64,000 nucleotides of DNA from Frigidibacter sp. SD6-1 (GCF_030143255.1 NZ_JARJNR010000005.1:186068-250067), one strand, 5' to 3'. Positions 33,419-41,850 are shown, counted from the stretch's first letter. A program made the numbers and translations. Notes: a model not told the origin generated them from the letters alone.

Positions 33419-34276
33419 CTATGTCGCGGAGTTGCCCTCGTCATCTGCGCCCATCTGCTTGAAGCGCAGTTGTTCGGCGGAACCCATGCTAAGCCTAATT
33501 CTAGTTTCTCTTCTTTTCCCCCAAACGTCCTTGTATGTGATCAGTCCGGAAAACCAGATTGCGTGGGTCCCCTTTTCGATGCCGTCGATGAGCTCTTGGC
33601 TCATCACGATCTGGCTCGCGTAGGGCCAGTGGTATTCGTGGCTAGCTCCAAGCTCTCCGCCGTTCGTGAGGCCGTCATCCATCACGGAAAGGCTTTCATT
33701 CAGCGGTTTTGGTCCGAACGCAATCGTTTGCCTCATGCTAACGCCGTATGCCGGAGTTTGACCGCTATTCTTGACAGACAAGGTGAGCGTCAACTTGTCG
33801 CCAGGGCGCTCCCATTCACACTTCATGGCCTTAACCCCGATGTAAGCCCTTACCTGCTTCATACCAATGTCGCGGGTAACTTCGACCGCAGCGACGGCGG
33901 CGCGGTTGGCCTGCCAGGTCAGCCAAAGCGTGATCAACAGCAAGACCGTACCGATGCCGACGAGGCCTGTGGAGTAGAACGCGTAGTCCCGCATATCTTG
34001 CGTGGCGACGTTCATCTCCTGTGCAGCCGTGTTCATTCCTTGCTGGGCGGCAAGGTCCGCTATCTCCCTTTGGCGGGCTTCTTCTTCGCCGCGTTGGCGG
34101 GCATCGGCGGCGGCATGATCCTCGATAATTTCAACAGGGAAAGGAAGTGGAAGCGCTTGGGATGGGCGTTGCTCCTGCTCGGCTTGCCCCTCTGGTTTTG
34201 TTGCTTTTTCTTCGGCTTGCCCTAACGAGGCAATCAGTCCAAGTGCAACAGCGATGATCCAAGAGCGGAGAGGCAT
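33419..34276 (-). CDS. Passenger protein with signal peptide and one membrane segment
   Basis: A 285-residue protein of unknown function. It has an N-terminal signal peptide (MPLRSWIIAVALGLIASLGQ, A), a charged/glutamine-rich linker that may form a coiled coil (residues 50-95), one membrane helix (STGLVGIGTVLLLITLWLTW, near residue 105-125) and a C-terminal beta-rich domain starting QVRAYIGVKAMKCEW that contains VKNSGQTPAYGVS. Similar TM-plus-QVRAYI proteins occur in alphaproteobacterial mobile regions. It overlaps the upstream DUF6471 gene by 43 nt, so translation is probably coupled. Codon use is AT-richer than the neighbours. Confidence 0.7.
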   Translation of the reverse strand: MPLRSWIIAVALGLIASLGQAEEKATKPEGQAEQEQRPSQALPLPFPVEIIEDHAAADARQRGEEEARQREIADLAAQQGMNTAAQEMNVATQDMRDYAFYSTGLVGIGTVLLLITLWLTWQANRAAVAAVEVTRDIGMKQVRAYIGVKAMKCEWERPGDKLTLTLSVKNSGQTPAYGVSMRQTIAFGPKPLNESLSVMDDGLTNGGELGASHEYHWPYASQIVMSQELIDGIEKGTHAIWFSGLITYKDVWGKRRETRIRLSMGSAEQLRFKQMGADDEGNSAT

Positions 34277-34458
34277 TGCAACAAAAACGCCGCCGTGAAC
34301 TTCCCTCGGGATAGCTTATTGCGGACGTTCACTTCCTTTTCTTCGATTCCCATTGCGGCGAGCTTCTCCACAAGTTGAGCGTATGTCACGCCCTTTCGCT
34401 TTAGCTCCGCCTTCAACAGGTTAGCGGCCTTGGTTTCCCACTCCGTCTGGTCGGGCAT
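34234..34458 (-). CDS. DUF6471 domain protein
   Basis: A 74-residue protein with WETKAANLLKAELKRKGVTY, VEKLAAMGIEEKEVNVRNKL and KFTAAFLLQCLSALG, matching the DUF6471 pattern, which resembles a small helix-turn-helix (Cro-like) fold. Its function is unknown; a DNA-binding regulator of the element is my inference. It is divergent from the transposase; its start codon lies within the ATGTATCAC repeat arm at 34457-34465. Confidence 0.75.
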   Translation of the reverse strand: MPDQTEWETKAANLLKAELKRKGVTYAQLVEKLAAMGIEEKEVNVRNKLSRGKFTAAFLLQCLSALGSSLLHLD

Positions 34459-34553
34459 GTATCACCTGTATAGCAAAAAGTAACGCTTGTGATACATATG
34501 CCCTTGCAAGCAGTACGTCAACGCACTATATCCGATACATACGTAACGGATAT
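34457..34553. promoter_or_regulatory. Divergent control region with TIR-like motifs
   Basis: ATGTATCAC (34457-34465) and GTGATACAT (34489-34497) form perfect 9-bp inverted arms 23 nt apart. A third GATACAT lies at 34534-34540 inside a second inverted repeat, ATATCCG (34528-34534) / CGGATAT (34547-34553). The octamer ATGTATCA is also in both transposon ends, so a single protein could bind ends and promoter. Confidence 0.5.
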
Positions 34554-34560
34554 GATGACA

Positions 34561-35523
34561 ATGGCCCAACATTTCCTTCTCTCAGCCGCCGCCCGGACGC
34601 TCAGCCTTCGCAAGATTTACCGCGATGGCGAGGAAGCGGCCTATGAGACATTCTGCAAGATGCGTTGGGCCGAAACCGATGGCGAGGCCGTTTGCCCCGA
34701 TTGCGGTTGCACCGAAACCTACAAGATCGCCACGCGCCGCAAGTTCAAATGCAAGGCTTGCCTGCGTCAATTCTCAGTCACGTCTGGCACGATCTTCGCC
34801 AGCCGCAAGATGGCCTTTGTCGATCTTCTCGCGGCGATCTGCATCACCGTGAATGCCACCAAGGGTCTGTCCATGTTGCAGCTGAGCCGCGATCTGGATT
34901 GCCAGTACAAGACGGCTTTCGTGCTGGCCCACAAGCTGCGCGAGGCGATGGCGCTTGAAGTGCAGACCGGCGAAGTACTGGACGGGCATGTTGAGATTGA
35001 TGGCGCCTATTTTGGTGGTCACATTCGCCCAGAGAACCTGAAAGAGGATCGCGTTGACCGTCGCCTGAAAGAGCACCAGACGGGCAAGCGCCGCGTCGTC
35101 ATCGTGATGCGCGAGCGTCTTGGCCGCACGCTTCCCAAGGTCGCCATGGCGGAAGCCGAAGGCGTGGCGCTGGTCCATGAGAACGTGGGCCGTATGGCCA
35201 CCCTGTCAGCCGATGAAGCCTCGCATTGGGATATGCTGCACGATGGCTGGCCAGTTGATCGCATCAATCACTCGCTGGCCTACAGCGACCACGGCAAGCA
35301 CACCAACTGGGCGGAAAGCTATTTCTCCCGCCTGCGCCGCATGGTGCAGGGCCAGCATCACCATGTCAGCCCGAAGTACCTGCACCAGTACGCGAACCAA
35401 GCCGCGTGGCTGGAAGATAACCGCCGTACCGACAACGGATCGCTGGCCTATGGGCTGGTGGTGAACGCGATGCAGTCGCCGGTCAGCCGTGCGTGGAAGG
35501 GCTACTGGCAGCGGGCGGCGTGA
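34561..35523 (+). CDS. IS1595-family transposase
   Basis: A 320-residue transposase starting AQHFLLSAAARTLSLRKIYR, the standard N-terminus of one IS1595 subgroup, so the ATG at 34561 is preferred to in-frame GTG/ATG codons upstream. A zinc ribbon is formed by VCPDCGC and FKCKACLRQFSVTSGTIFAS (two CxxC-type pairs). The DDE-type core is suggested by VEIDGAYFGG, SADEASHWDMLHDGWPVDRI and KHTNWAESYFSRLRRMVQGQ. The frame is intact and presumably functional. Confidence 0.92.
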   Translation: MAQHFLLSAAARTLSLRKIYRDGEEAAYETFCKMRWAETDGEAVCPDCGCTETYKIATRRKFKCKACLRQFSVTSGTIFASRKMAFVDLLAAICITVNATKGLSMLQLSRDLDCQYKTAFVLAHKLREAMALEVQTGEVLDGHVEIDGAYFGGHIRPENLKEDRVDRRLKEHQTGKRRVVIVMRERLGRTLPKVAMAEAEGVALVHENVGRMATLSADEASHWDMLHDGWPVDRINHSLAYSDHGKHTNWAESYFSRLRRMVQGQHHHVSPKYLHQYANQAAWLEDNRRTDNGSLAYGLVVNAMQSPVSRAWKGYWQRAA

Positions 35524-35599
35524 TAAGCACAACGGCTTGTATGGGGGGAATCGGGAACACCTAGACTCTGCGGCGTAACATATGATATTGCAAAAAATT

Positions 35600-35630
35600 G
35601 GAGCGGTCAGGGTTGCACCCCTGCCGCTCC
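35600..35630 (+). terminator. Strong hairpin after the transposase
   Basis: GGAGCGG-T-CAGGG / CCCTG-CCGCTCC, a 12-bp stem with one bulged T and loop TTGCAC. Outer bases TTGC (35588-35591) and GCAA (35637-35640) can extend the pairing. It lies about 75 nt past the transposase stop and 115 nt before the Cas2-like start; possible terminator, or a structured leader for the next gene. Confidence 0.5.
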
Positions 35631-35746
35631 GATTTAGCAACCCCGGTCGTCGATGGACCGAAGCAATGTGATCACCCTTGCCTTTTGGCATAGGCTGCCC
35701 GCAGGGTCAAGTCCATCGGCGACCTTCCAACCAAGGAAACGCCAAC

Positions 35747-36025
35747 ATGGCAAACTTCATCGTTACCTATGACCTCAACGGGCCAAATCCGTCTCACAAG
35801 AAAATGGATGAGACCATTTCTCGCGTGGCGGCAAAGTATGGCCGGGTGTTAGAAACAGTATGGTGGCTTGACTACGCAGGCACCGCTGCGGGTCTTCGTG
35901 ATCATCTGAAATCCATTCTTGGGCCAGAGGATCTTCTATTGGTGATCGAGTGTAAGAGTGCGGCATGGACCAAGCTCCTTGTGTCTGATCAAGCATTCAA
36001 AGACGCCTTCAATAAGGCGGCGTAA
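35747..36025 (+). CDS. Cas2-like (SinR-type) small protein
   Basis: A 92-residue protein that starts ANFIVTYDLNGPNPSHKKMD and continues RVLETVWWLDYAGTAAGLRD and LGPEDLLLVIECKSAAWTKL. The order beta1 ending in YDL, a variable loop, a TVW/W strand, LRDxL helix and D-LLV-E strand matches the stand-alone 'SinR' group of the Cas2/VapD ferredoxin-like fold; the aspartate of YDL is where Cas2 nucleases place a metal ligand. ATG at 35747 has AAGGAAACGCC upstream. No CRISPR array or other cas gene is present. Nuclease or toxin activity is unproven. Confidence 0.75.
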   Translation: MANFIVTYDLNGPNPSHKKMDETISRVAAKYGRVLETVWWLDYAGTAAGLRDHLKSILGPEDLLLVIECKSAAWTKLLVSDQAFKDAFNKAA

Positions 36026-36043
36026 AGCCCTCGGCCTGGCCCT

Positions 36044-36376
36044 TCATTGGGCCAGCCACCCTTTCCTATCCCTCCGCACCATCCCCGCCGCTTCAAGCCT
36101 GCGCAACGCCATATAGGCGCGCTGCACCGCCTGCCTGCGGCTGATGCCTGGAACAGCCTCCATTACCCTTTGTGCCGCCTCTGCCGTGGTTTTGGGGCCA
36201 TCAGCCAACGCAGCCAACATCAGCCTTTTGCACTTGCCCCGGCAAAGCGGGCGGTCATACAGCATTCGCGGCAACCGGACCCCACGCATGGCCAGTATCT
36301 GCCGTGCCAGCTCCGCTTGTGGGCCACCCGCCCGGTGAAGCGCCAGTAGCGCGTTATCTATCGTCCTGTCCTGCAT
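36044..36376 (-). CDS. Putative winged-helix passenger protein
   Basis: A 110-residue basic protein. The C-terminal half (KTTAEAAQRVMEAVPGISRR, AYMALRRLEAAGMVRRDRKG) has the look of a winged helix-turn-helix with a beta-wing (MVRRDRKGWLAQ). Cysteines are limited to LCRGKCKR. It is convergent with the Cas2-like gene (18 nt between stops) and starts about 35 nt inside the right transposon end. Its function is unknown; a regulator is an inference. Confidence 0.6.
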   Translation of the reverse strand: MQDRTIDNALLALHRAGGPQAELARQILAMRGVRLPRMLYDRPLCRGKCKRLMLAALADGPKTTAEAAQRVMEAVPGISRRQAVQRAYMALRRLEAAGMVRRDRKGWLAQ

Positions 36377-36410
36377 GGGGGTTTAGTACAGGATTCCAGC
36401 GCGTTATGCT

Positions 36411-36434
36411 TGGTGCGGTTGATACATAATGCCG
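36411..36434 (-). repeat. Right terminal inverted repeat
   Basis: Reverse complement reads CGGCATTATGTATCAACC then GCACCA, matching the left end except one base. Confidence 0.92.
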
Positions 36435-36490
36435 GAAATACGCCCGCCGGAGGCGCCCGAAGGTTCCGCGCGCAGGCGCGGGGTCTGAGA
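36435..36490 (+). repeat. Dispersed intergenic repeat, copy 5, right part
   Basis: GAAATACGCCCGCCGGAGGC continuing into a GC-rich palindromic region (CGCGCAGGCGCG near 36470). The first eight bases are the second copy of the target duplication. Together with 33345-33360 it forms one interrupted repeat. Confidence 0.5.
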
Positions 36491-36524
36491 GACAGGCCTG
36501 GCGCCGCAAGGCGCCGCAATCGGA

Positions 36525-37625
36525 TCAGCGGCTCAAGGCAAAAGCCAGCGCGCCGATCATGTCGGTGCGGCTGACGATGCCGGCCAGGCGGTCGCCCTCG
36601 ACCACGGGCACCGCCTGCTGGCCGCCATCGGCGAGAAGCGCCAGAAGCGGCGCGAGCGGCATGGCCGGACCGGCGGCGCGCAGGTCGGTCCGCATCATCT
36701 CGCGCGCCGTGGCCTCGCCGCCGTGCGGCGCGAGGAGACCCTGCTGCGACAGAAGGCCCAGATAGCGCCCGCTCTCGTCGGTGACCGGCAGGGTCTTGAA
36801 ACCATGGCCGAGGAAGAGCCGCGTGAGGTCGGCAAGGCCGGTGTCCGGCCGGATGCTGATCACGTCGCGCGACATAACATCGGCGGCGGTCAGACCACCG
36901 ACATGGCGCGCGGTCGCCTCTGCCTCGGCCGCGCCGATAAGGCGGGCGAGGTCCTCGGGCCCGATGTTGGCGGCAAGCCGCAGATCGGCGAGAATCCGCC
37001 CCAGATCCTCGGCCGAAAGGCCCAAGCGGCGGTCGGGGGCGCGGTCGCGGGTCTGGTGCGTGCCGGCCTCCGCCGGTTGGCGGAACGGGTATTTCCGGCC
37101 CGTGGCCCGGTTGTAGAGGGCGCCGACGAGCACGAGGCAGGCGGTTGCGGCCGCGACCGGATAGAGGGCGAGGCCGAGCCCGTGGGCCGGATCAGGGTTC
37201 AGCGCCAGAAGCAGAGCCACGGCACCGCCGGGCGGATGCATGGCGCGCGCCGCCATCATCAGCAGGACCGCCGCCGCGACCGACAGGGCGACCGCCGCGG
37301 CCGGATCGAGCCCGAGGGGGGCGATTGCCAGCGCCGCGAGGGCCGACAGGCCATTGCCGACGACCGCCGACCAGGGTTGGGCCAGCGGGCTGTTCGGGAC
37401 GGCGAAGATCAGGAAGGCCGAAGCGCCGAGCGGCGCGAAAAGCACGCCTGCGGGCGACCCGATCCGTCCGGCAAGCAGCAGCGTCAAAAGACCGGTGAGC
37501 AGAAGGCCAAGGCCCGCGCCGATGGCGGCCCGCACCATCTCGGAGCTCTTGGGGCGCGCAAGCGCAGGGCCAAGAGCGCGGCCAAGCGCACGGAGGGAGC
37601 GCAGGTATGACCCTTTGCCGCTCAT
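36525..37625 (-). CDS. HPP-family membrane protein with two CBS domains
   Basis: A 366-residue protein: residues 30-170 carry four to five membrane segments with the HPP signature ARAMHPPGGAVALLLA, and residues 235-365 contain a CBS pair (TAADVMSRDVISIRPDTGLA; AGIVSRTDMIGALAFALSR). HPP proteins are proposed transporters, with nitrite transport shown for some plant and cyanobacterial members; CBS domains suggest nucleotide gating. It overlaps holA by 4 nt, so it is the last gene of leuS-lptE-holA. Confidence 0.85.
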   Translation of the reverse strand: MSGKGSYLRSLRALGRALGPALARPKSSEMVRAAIGAGLGLLLTGLLTLLLAGRIGSPAGVLFAPLGASAFLIFAVPNSPLAQPWSAVVGNGLSALAALAIAPLGLDPAAAVALSVAAAVLLMMAARAMHPPGGAVALLLALNPDPAHGLGLALYPVAAATACLVLVGALYNRATGRKYPFRQPAEAGTHQTRDRAPDRRLGLSAEDLGRILADLRLAANIGPEDLARLIGAAEAEATARHVGGLTAADVMSRDVISIRPDTGLADLTRLFLGHGFKTLPVTDESGRYLGLLSQQGLLAPHGGEATAREMMRTDLRAAGPAMPLAPLLALLADGGQQAVPVVEGDRLAGIVSRTDMIGALAFALSR

Positions 37626-38644
37626 CGCCTTGCCAGCATCGCAAGCCGGATCAGCGCCCGCTCCATAAGCGCCATCTGGGGGGCGCGCGAGCTGGAGCGC
37701 AGCGTGAGGTCGGTCTCGACGAGGATCGCCAGCGCCTGTTCCAGCCGGTGCATGCCCCAGCCCTGCGCCTGTTTCAGCATCCGGTCGCGGCGCGGTCCGA
37801 AGACCGGCGGGCGCACGCGGGCGATCCCCGCGCCCGCGCCGCCCGGGTCTGAAGCGGCACTGTGCAGGGTGCGGAAATGGCGCATGGCGCCGATGCAGAG
37901 GGTGACGGGACCGACCCCCTGGCCTTCAAGGCGGCGCAGGAGCTTGCCGACGGCGCTCGCATTGCCCTCGGCGGTCGCATGCAGCACATCGTCCACCTCG
38001 GCCTCGATCGTTGCGGGCGCCATCGCCGCGACATCAGCGGGGGAAAGCTCGGACGGGTCGCCATGTTTGTAGAGCGCGATCTTCTCGATCGTCTGGCGGA
38101 AGTCGCCGGGGTCGAGATCTCGGGACAGGGAGAGAAGATCGGCCATCGCCTCGCGTCCGATATCGCGCAGCCCGGCCTTGGCCAGAAGCGCCTCGATCTC
38201 CTCCCGGCTTGGCGGATCGTCATAGATCGCCACGGCATAGGCGTTGGCGTGATCCTCGAACAGCTTCTTCAGGGCCGATGCCTTGGTGAGCGCTCCCGCC
38301 GTCACGATCAGCGTCGCGTCGCCCGTCTGCCATTCCGCCAGCGCATTCTTGAGAATCAGGGCAATCCCGTCGCCTGCCTCCTCGACGAAAGCCACGCGCG
38401 GGCCGGGGAAGAAGCCCTGCGCCTTCAGCGCGTCCTGCACCAGGGCTGGGTCCTTGCGCAGGTCGGAGGCCGGGATCCGGGTCAGGCGCATTTCCGCCTC
38501 GCCCTCCGGCCCCACAAGCGCCGCGATCACCTCTTGCCGCTTCAGCGCGACGCGCATCGGATCGGCGCCGTGAATCAGCAGGCCCGCGCGGTCGGGTTCG
38601 GGCCGGGCGAAATAGCGCGAGGCGGCGGCCCCGGCGAGCTTCAT
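37622..38644 (-). CDS. holA: DNA polymerase III delta subunit
   Basis: HolA is the clamp-loader subunit that opens the beta clamp. The 340-residue protein has GLLIHGADPMRVALKRQEVI, VAFVEEAGDGIALILKNAL and DVLHATAEGNASAVGKLLRR, in line with the HolA layout. It is translationally coupled to lptE upstream (4-nt overlap), a usual alphaproteobacterial order. Confidence 0.9.
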   Translation of the reverse strand: MKLAGAAASRYFARPEPDRAGLLIHGADPMRVALKRQEVIAALVGPEGEAEMRLTRIPASDLRKDPALVQDALKAQGFFPGPRVAFVEEAGDGIALILKNALAEWQTGDATLIVTAGALTKASALKKLFEDHANAYAVAIYDDPPSREEIEALLAKAGLRDIGREAMADLLSLSRDLDPGDFRQTIEKIALYKHGDPSELSPADVAAMAPATIEAEVDDVLHATAEGNASAVGKLLRRLEGQGVGPVTLCIGAMRHFRTLHSAASDPGGAGAGIARVRPPVFGPRRDRMLKQAQGWGMHRLEQALAILVETDLTLRSSSRAPQMALMERALIRLAMLARR

Positions 38645-39138
38645 GTGCCCGCCCAGGCGGCCGATGTGGCGATGAGGTCGGTGACGATCTGGTCGGCAAG
38701 GATCCGCATCAGCCGTTCATGCGCGTCCTGTTCGGACGCTGCGGTGGAGATGACGGTGCCCGAGGCCGAATAGGAGGTGAAATTCTTCACTTTCCCCTTG
38801 GTTGCGGTGCGGCCCGTCGCCACCTCGGTCAGCCGGTAGGTGACGATGCCGACGACATTGTAGCGGGTGATGGCGTTCGAGGAGGTGATGCCCAGCCCGA
38901 CCCGGCTGACACTGATCGAATAGCCCAGTTGCCAGCGCGGGTTGCGCGAGCGGCCGAGCCGTTCCTGCAGGCGCCCGACCAGATCGAAACTGTCGCGGTC
39001 GGAGGGGTCGGCGATGCCGATCTGGCCGGTCATGCCGCGCGCCGGACCCGCGGGCCCATAGGCGGGCGTGAAGCCGCAGGCCGCGAGCGGCAGGGCGGCC
39101 ATCAGGCCCAGAAAGATGCGGCGATCAGATGACGACAT
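38641..39138 (-). CDS. lptE: LPS-assembly lipoprotein LptE
   Basis: LptE plugs the LptD barrel that inserts LPS in the outer membrane. The 165-residue protein begins [20 protein letters not shown], with a lipobox LAAC at about residue 23-26, then [14 protein letters not shown], typical of alphaproteobacterial LptE. Between leuS (14-nt overlap) and holA (4-nt overlap). Confidence 0.88.
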   Translation of the reverse strand: MSSSDRRIFLGLMAALPLAACGFTPAYGPAGPARGMTGQIGIADPSDRDSFDLVGRLQERLGRSRNPRWQLGYSISVSRVGLGITSSNAITRYNVVGIVTYRLTEVATGRTATKGKVKNFTSYSASGTVISTAASEQDAHERLMRILADQIVTDLIATSAAWAGT

Positions 39139-41755
39139 TGACGATGCGGCCCGGAACAACGATCAGCTTCTTCACCGGCTGACCGGCAAGGAACCGGATC
39201 ACAGCTTCATCCGCCAGCGCGATCTTTTCAACCTCTGCCGGCGGCATATCTTTCGGCACGCTGATTTCCGCCCGCCGCTTGCCATTGATCTGGATCGGCA
39301 GGGTGACGGTATCGTCCTCGAGCATCGCCGGATCGGCCTTGGGCCAGGGCGCATTCGCCACAAGCCCCGCGCCGCCTTGGTGCGCCCAGATATCCTCGGC
39401 CAGATGCGGCGTCATCGGCGCCATGAGTTGCGCGAGCACCATGACCGCCCGCCGCTGCGCGGCTTTCGAGGCATCCGAGCGCTGGATCGCGTTCGCGAGT
39501 TCGTAAAGCTTCGCAATCGCCTTGTTGAAGGCAAAGCCCTCGATCCCCTTTGTCACGTCGGCGATGGCGCGGTGGGTGGCGCGCATCAGGTCTTCGTCGC
39601 CGGTGCCGGGCTTGTCCGCAGGCAAGCTGGCGATCCGGTCGCAGAGCGTCCAGACCCGGTTCAGGTGCTTGAAGGCCGCGTCCGCCCCGGCGGCGGTCCA
39701 TTCCACGTCGCGCTCGGGCGGGCTGTCGGACATCACGAACCAGCGCGCGGTATCGGCGCCATACTGGGCGATGATGTTCATCGGATCGACGACATTCTTC
39801 TTCGACTTCGACATCTTGGCCGAAGGGACGACTTCCACCAGAAGTCCTTCATCGCTGAGGGCGCGCATCCAGGCGTCAACGTCGTCAACCAGGTCAAGGG
39901 GCGGGGGCACGTTGCCGCGCACGACGATCCGCCGGTCGGCAACGTTGAAGATGGTGACATCCTCGGGCAGGTGATAGACCGGGCGGCCCTGCGCATCGCG
40001 CGTCATGTAGATCTCGTGCGTCACCATCCCTTGGGTGAAGAGCGCGTTGAAGGGTTCGATCGCCTTCGCAGGCAGATGGCCGGTCTTCATCATCGCCCGA
40101 GCGAAGAAGCGGGAATAGAGCAGGTGCAGGATCGCATGTTCGATCCCGCCGATATATTGATCGACGTTCATCCAGTAATCGGCATCCGCCATCACGGTCG
40201 GCGTCTTGGCATGCGGCGCGGTGAAGCGGGCGAAATACCAGGACGAATCGACGAACGTATCCATCGTGTCCGTCTCGCGCTTCGCGGGCGCCCCGCAGTT
40301 CGGGCAGGCGCAATCGCGCCAGGTGGGGTGACGGTCGAGCGGATTGCCCGGTTTGTCGAACTTCACATCATAGGGCAGCTCGACCGGCAGGTTTTCCTTC
40401 TTCTCCGGCACGATGCCGCAGGCGTCGCAATGGACGACCGGAATCGGGCAGCCCCAGTAGCGCTGGCGTGAAATGCCCCAGTCGCGCAGCCGGTATTTGG
40501 TGACGCCCGCGCCATAACCGTTCGCCTCGGCATGGGCGATGGCGGCGGCGATGGCCTCGTCCCCGGTCTGCAGATCGGCCCCGGCGAAACCGCGCACATA
40601 ATGGACGCGCTCGGATTTCATCGGCACATAGGCTTCCGTGAGGCGCGTATCCTCGGCGCCGTCGGCGATATAGACCGATTCGATCGGCAGGGCGTATTTG
40701 GTCGCGAATTCGAAGTCGCGCTGGTCATGCGCCGGGCAGCCGAAGATGGCGCCGGTGCCGTAATCCATCAGGATGAAATTGGCGATCCAGACCGGCAGTT
40801 CCCATGACGGATCAAGCGGGTGTTTCACCTTGATGCCTGTGTCGAAACCGATCTTCTCGGCGGTCTCGATCTCTTCGGCGCTCGTGCCGCCCTTGCGGCA
40901 TTCGGCGACGAAGGCCGCGACCTTCGGGTCGCTTTCCAAGGCCTTCGCCAGCGGATGGTCGGGCGAGATTGCGGCAAAGGACGCGCCCATCAAAGTATCG
41001 GGGCGGGTCGTGTAAACCTCAAGTTTTTCAAAGCCTTCCGGCGCGCCGACCGTGTCGAAAGCAAACTGCAAACCGCGCGACTTGCCGATCCAGTTGGCCT
41101 GCATCAGCCGCACCTTCTCGGGCCAGTTGGCCAGCCCGTCGAGCGCCTCCAGGAGCTCCTCGGAATAGTCCGAGATGCGGAAGAACCATTGCGTCAGTTC
41201 CCGCCGCTCGACCGCCGCGCCGGAACGCCAGCCCTTGCCGTCGATCACCTGTTCATTGGCCAGAACCGTCATATCGACCGGGTCCCAGTTCACGACTGCC
41301 GCCTTGCGGTAGACGAGGCCCGCCTCAAGGAAATCGATGAACATGGATTGCTGCTGGCCGTAATAGTCCGGGTCGCAGGTGGCGAACTCGCGGCTCCAGT
41401 CGATGGAGAGGCCCAAGGGCTTCATCTGCGCCCGCATGTCGGCGATGTTGCCGTAGGTCCAGTCCTTCGGATGGCCGCCGCGTTCCATCGCGGCGTTTTC
41501 GGCGGGCATGCCGAACGCGTCCCAGCCCATCGGATGCAGGACACTGAACCCCTGCGCGGCTTTGGTGCGCGCCACCACATCGCCCATCGTATAGTTGCGC
41601 ACATGGCCCATGTGGATGCGCCCCGAGGGGTAGGGAAACATCTCCAGCACATAGTACTTGGGCTTCGCCGGATCGCGCAGGGCCCGGAAGGTTCCGGCCT
41701 CGTCCCAGGCCTTCTGCCACTTCGGTTCGATGTTTGCGGGATCGTAGCGCGACAT
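39125..41755 (-). CDS. leuS: Leucyl-tRNA synthetase
   Basis: Class I aminoacyl-tRNA synthetase of 876 residues. HIGH-type motif in [20 protein letters not shown], editing domain with [20 protein letters not shown], zinc-like cysteines in [10 protein letters not shown] and CACPNCGAP, and KMSKS in [16 protein letters not shown]. The start at 41755 ([17 protein letters not shown]) fits family N-termini better than an ATG 12 nt upstream. Confidence 0.96.
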   Translation of the reverse strand: MSRYDPANIEPKWQKAWDEAGTFRALRDPAKPKYYVLEMFPYPSGRIHMGHVRNYTMGDVVARTKAAQGFSVLHPMGWDAFGMPAENAAMERGGHPKDWTYGNIADMRAQMKPLGLSIDWSREFATCDPDYYGQQQSMFIDFLEAGLVYRKAAVVNWDPVDMTVLANEQVIDGKGWRSGAAVERRELTQWFFRISDYSEELLEALDGLANWPEKVRLMQANWIGKSRGLQFAFDTVGAPEGFEKLEVYTTRPDTLMGASFAAISPDHPLAKALESDPKVAAFVAECRKGGTSAEEIETAEKIGFDTGIKVKHPLDPSWELPVWIANFILMDYGTGAIFGCPAHDQRDFEFATKYALPIESVYIADGAEDTRLTEAYVPMKSERVHYVRGFAGADLQTGDEAIAAAIAHAEANGYGAGVTKYRLRDWGISRQRYWGCPIPVVHCDACGIVPEKKENLPVELPYDVKFDKPGNPLDRHPTWRDCACPNCGAPAKRETDTMDTFVDSSWYFARFTAPHAKTPTVMADADYWMNVDQYIGGIEHAILHLLYSRFFARAMMKTGHLPAKAIEPFNALFTQGMVTHEIYMTRDAQGRPVYHLPEDVTIFNVADRRIVVRGNVPPPLDLVDDVDAWMRALSDEGLLVEVVPSAKMSKSKKNVVDPMNIIAQYGADTARWFVMSDSPPERDVEWTAAGADAAFKHLNRVWTLCDRIASLPADKPGTGDEDLMRATHRAIADVTKGIEGFAFNKAIAKLYELANAIQRSDASKAAQRRAVMVLAQLMAPMTPHLAEDIWAHQGGAGLVANAPWPKADPAMLEDDTVTLPIQINGKRRAEISVPKDMPPAEVEKIALADEAVIRFLAGQPVKKLIVVPGRIVNVVI

Positions 41756-41850
41756 GTCAGGCCTCAAGACTGGATCGCGCCGGTTATACAGGCCAAAAGG
41801 CCGAGGTCCAGTGCCTCGGCCCCGTCACTCCTGCCGAAAGTCCGGCGCGT

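Larger units (their letters stand above)
33361..36434. mobile_element. IS1595-family transposon with passenger genes
   Basis: A 3,074-bp element bounded by 24-bp inverted repeats (33361-33384 and 36411-36434; outer end CGGCATTATGTATCAA, one mismatch at position 17) and flanked by a perfect 8-bp direct repeat GAAATACG (33353-33360, 36435-36442). An 8-bp duplication is the known target-site size of the IS1595 family, and the encoded transposase belongs there. Beyond the transposase it carries four other genes: membrane protein, DUF6471, Cas2-like and a winged-helix candidate. Passenger-bearing IS1595 elements are an established class. Intact ends and duplication suggest a fairly recent insertion. 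Coding DNA near the left end is visibly AT-richer than the host. Confidence 0.92.

Noticed and set aside
34489-34560. Transposase start at the upstream GTG (34489)
   Set aside because: It lies in the inverted-repeat control region; homologues begin with the AQHFLLSAAARTLS motif at 34561.
35747-36025. Part of a CRISPR-Cas locus
   Set aside because: Although the product is Cas2-like, no repeat-spacer array and no cas1 or effector gene is present; the element ends and passenger genes explain the context.
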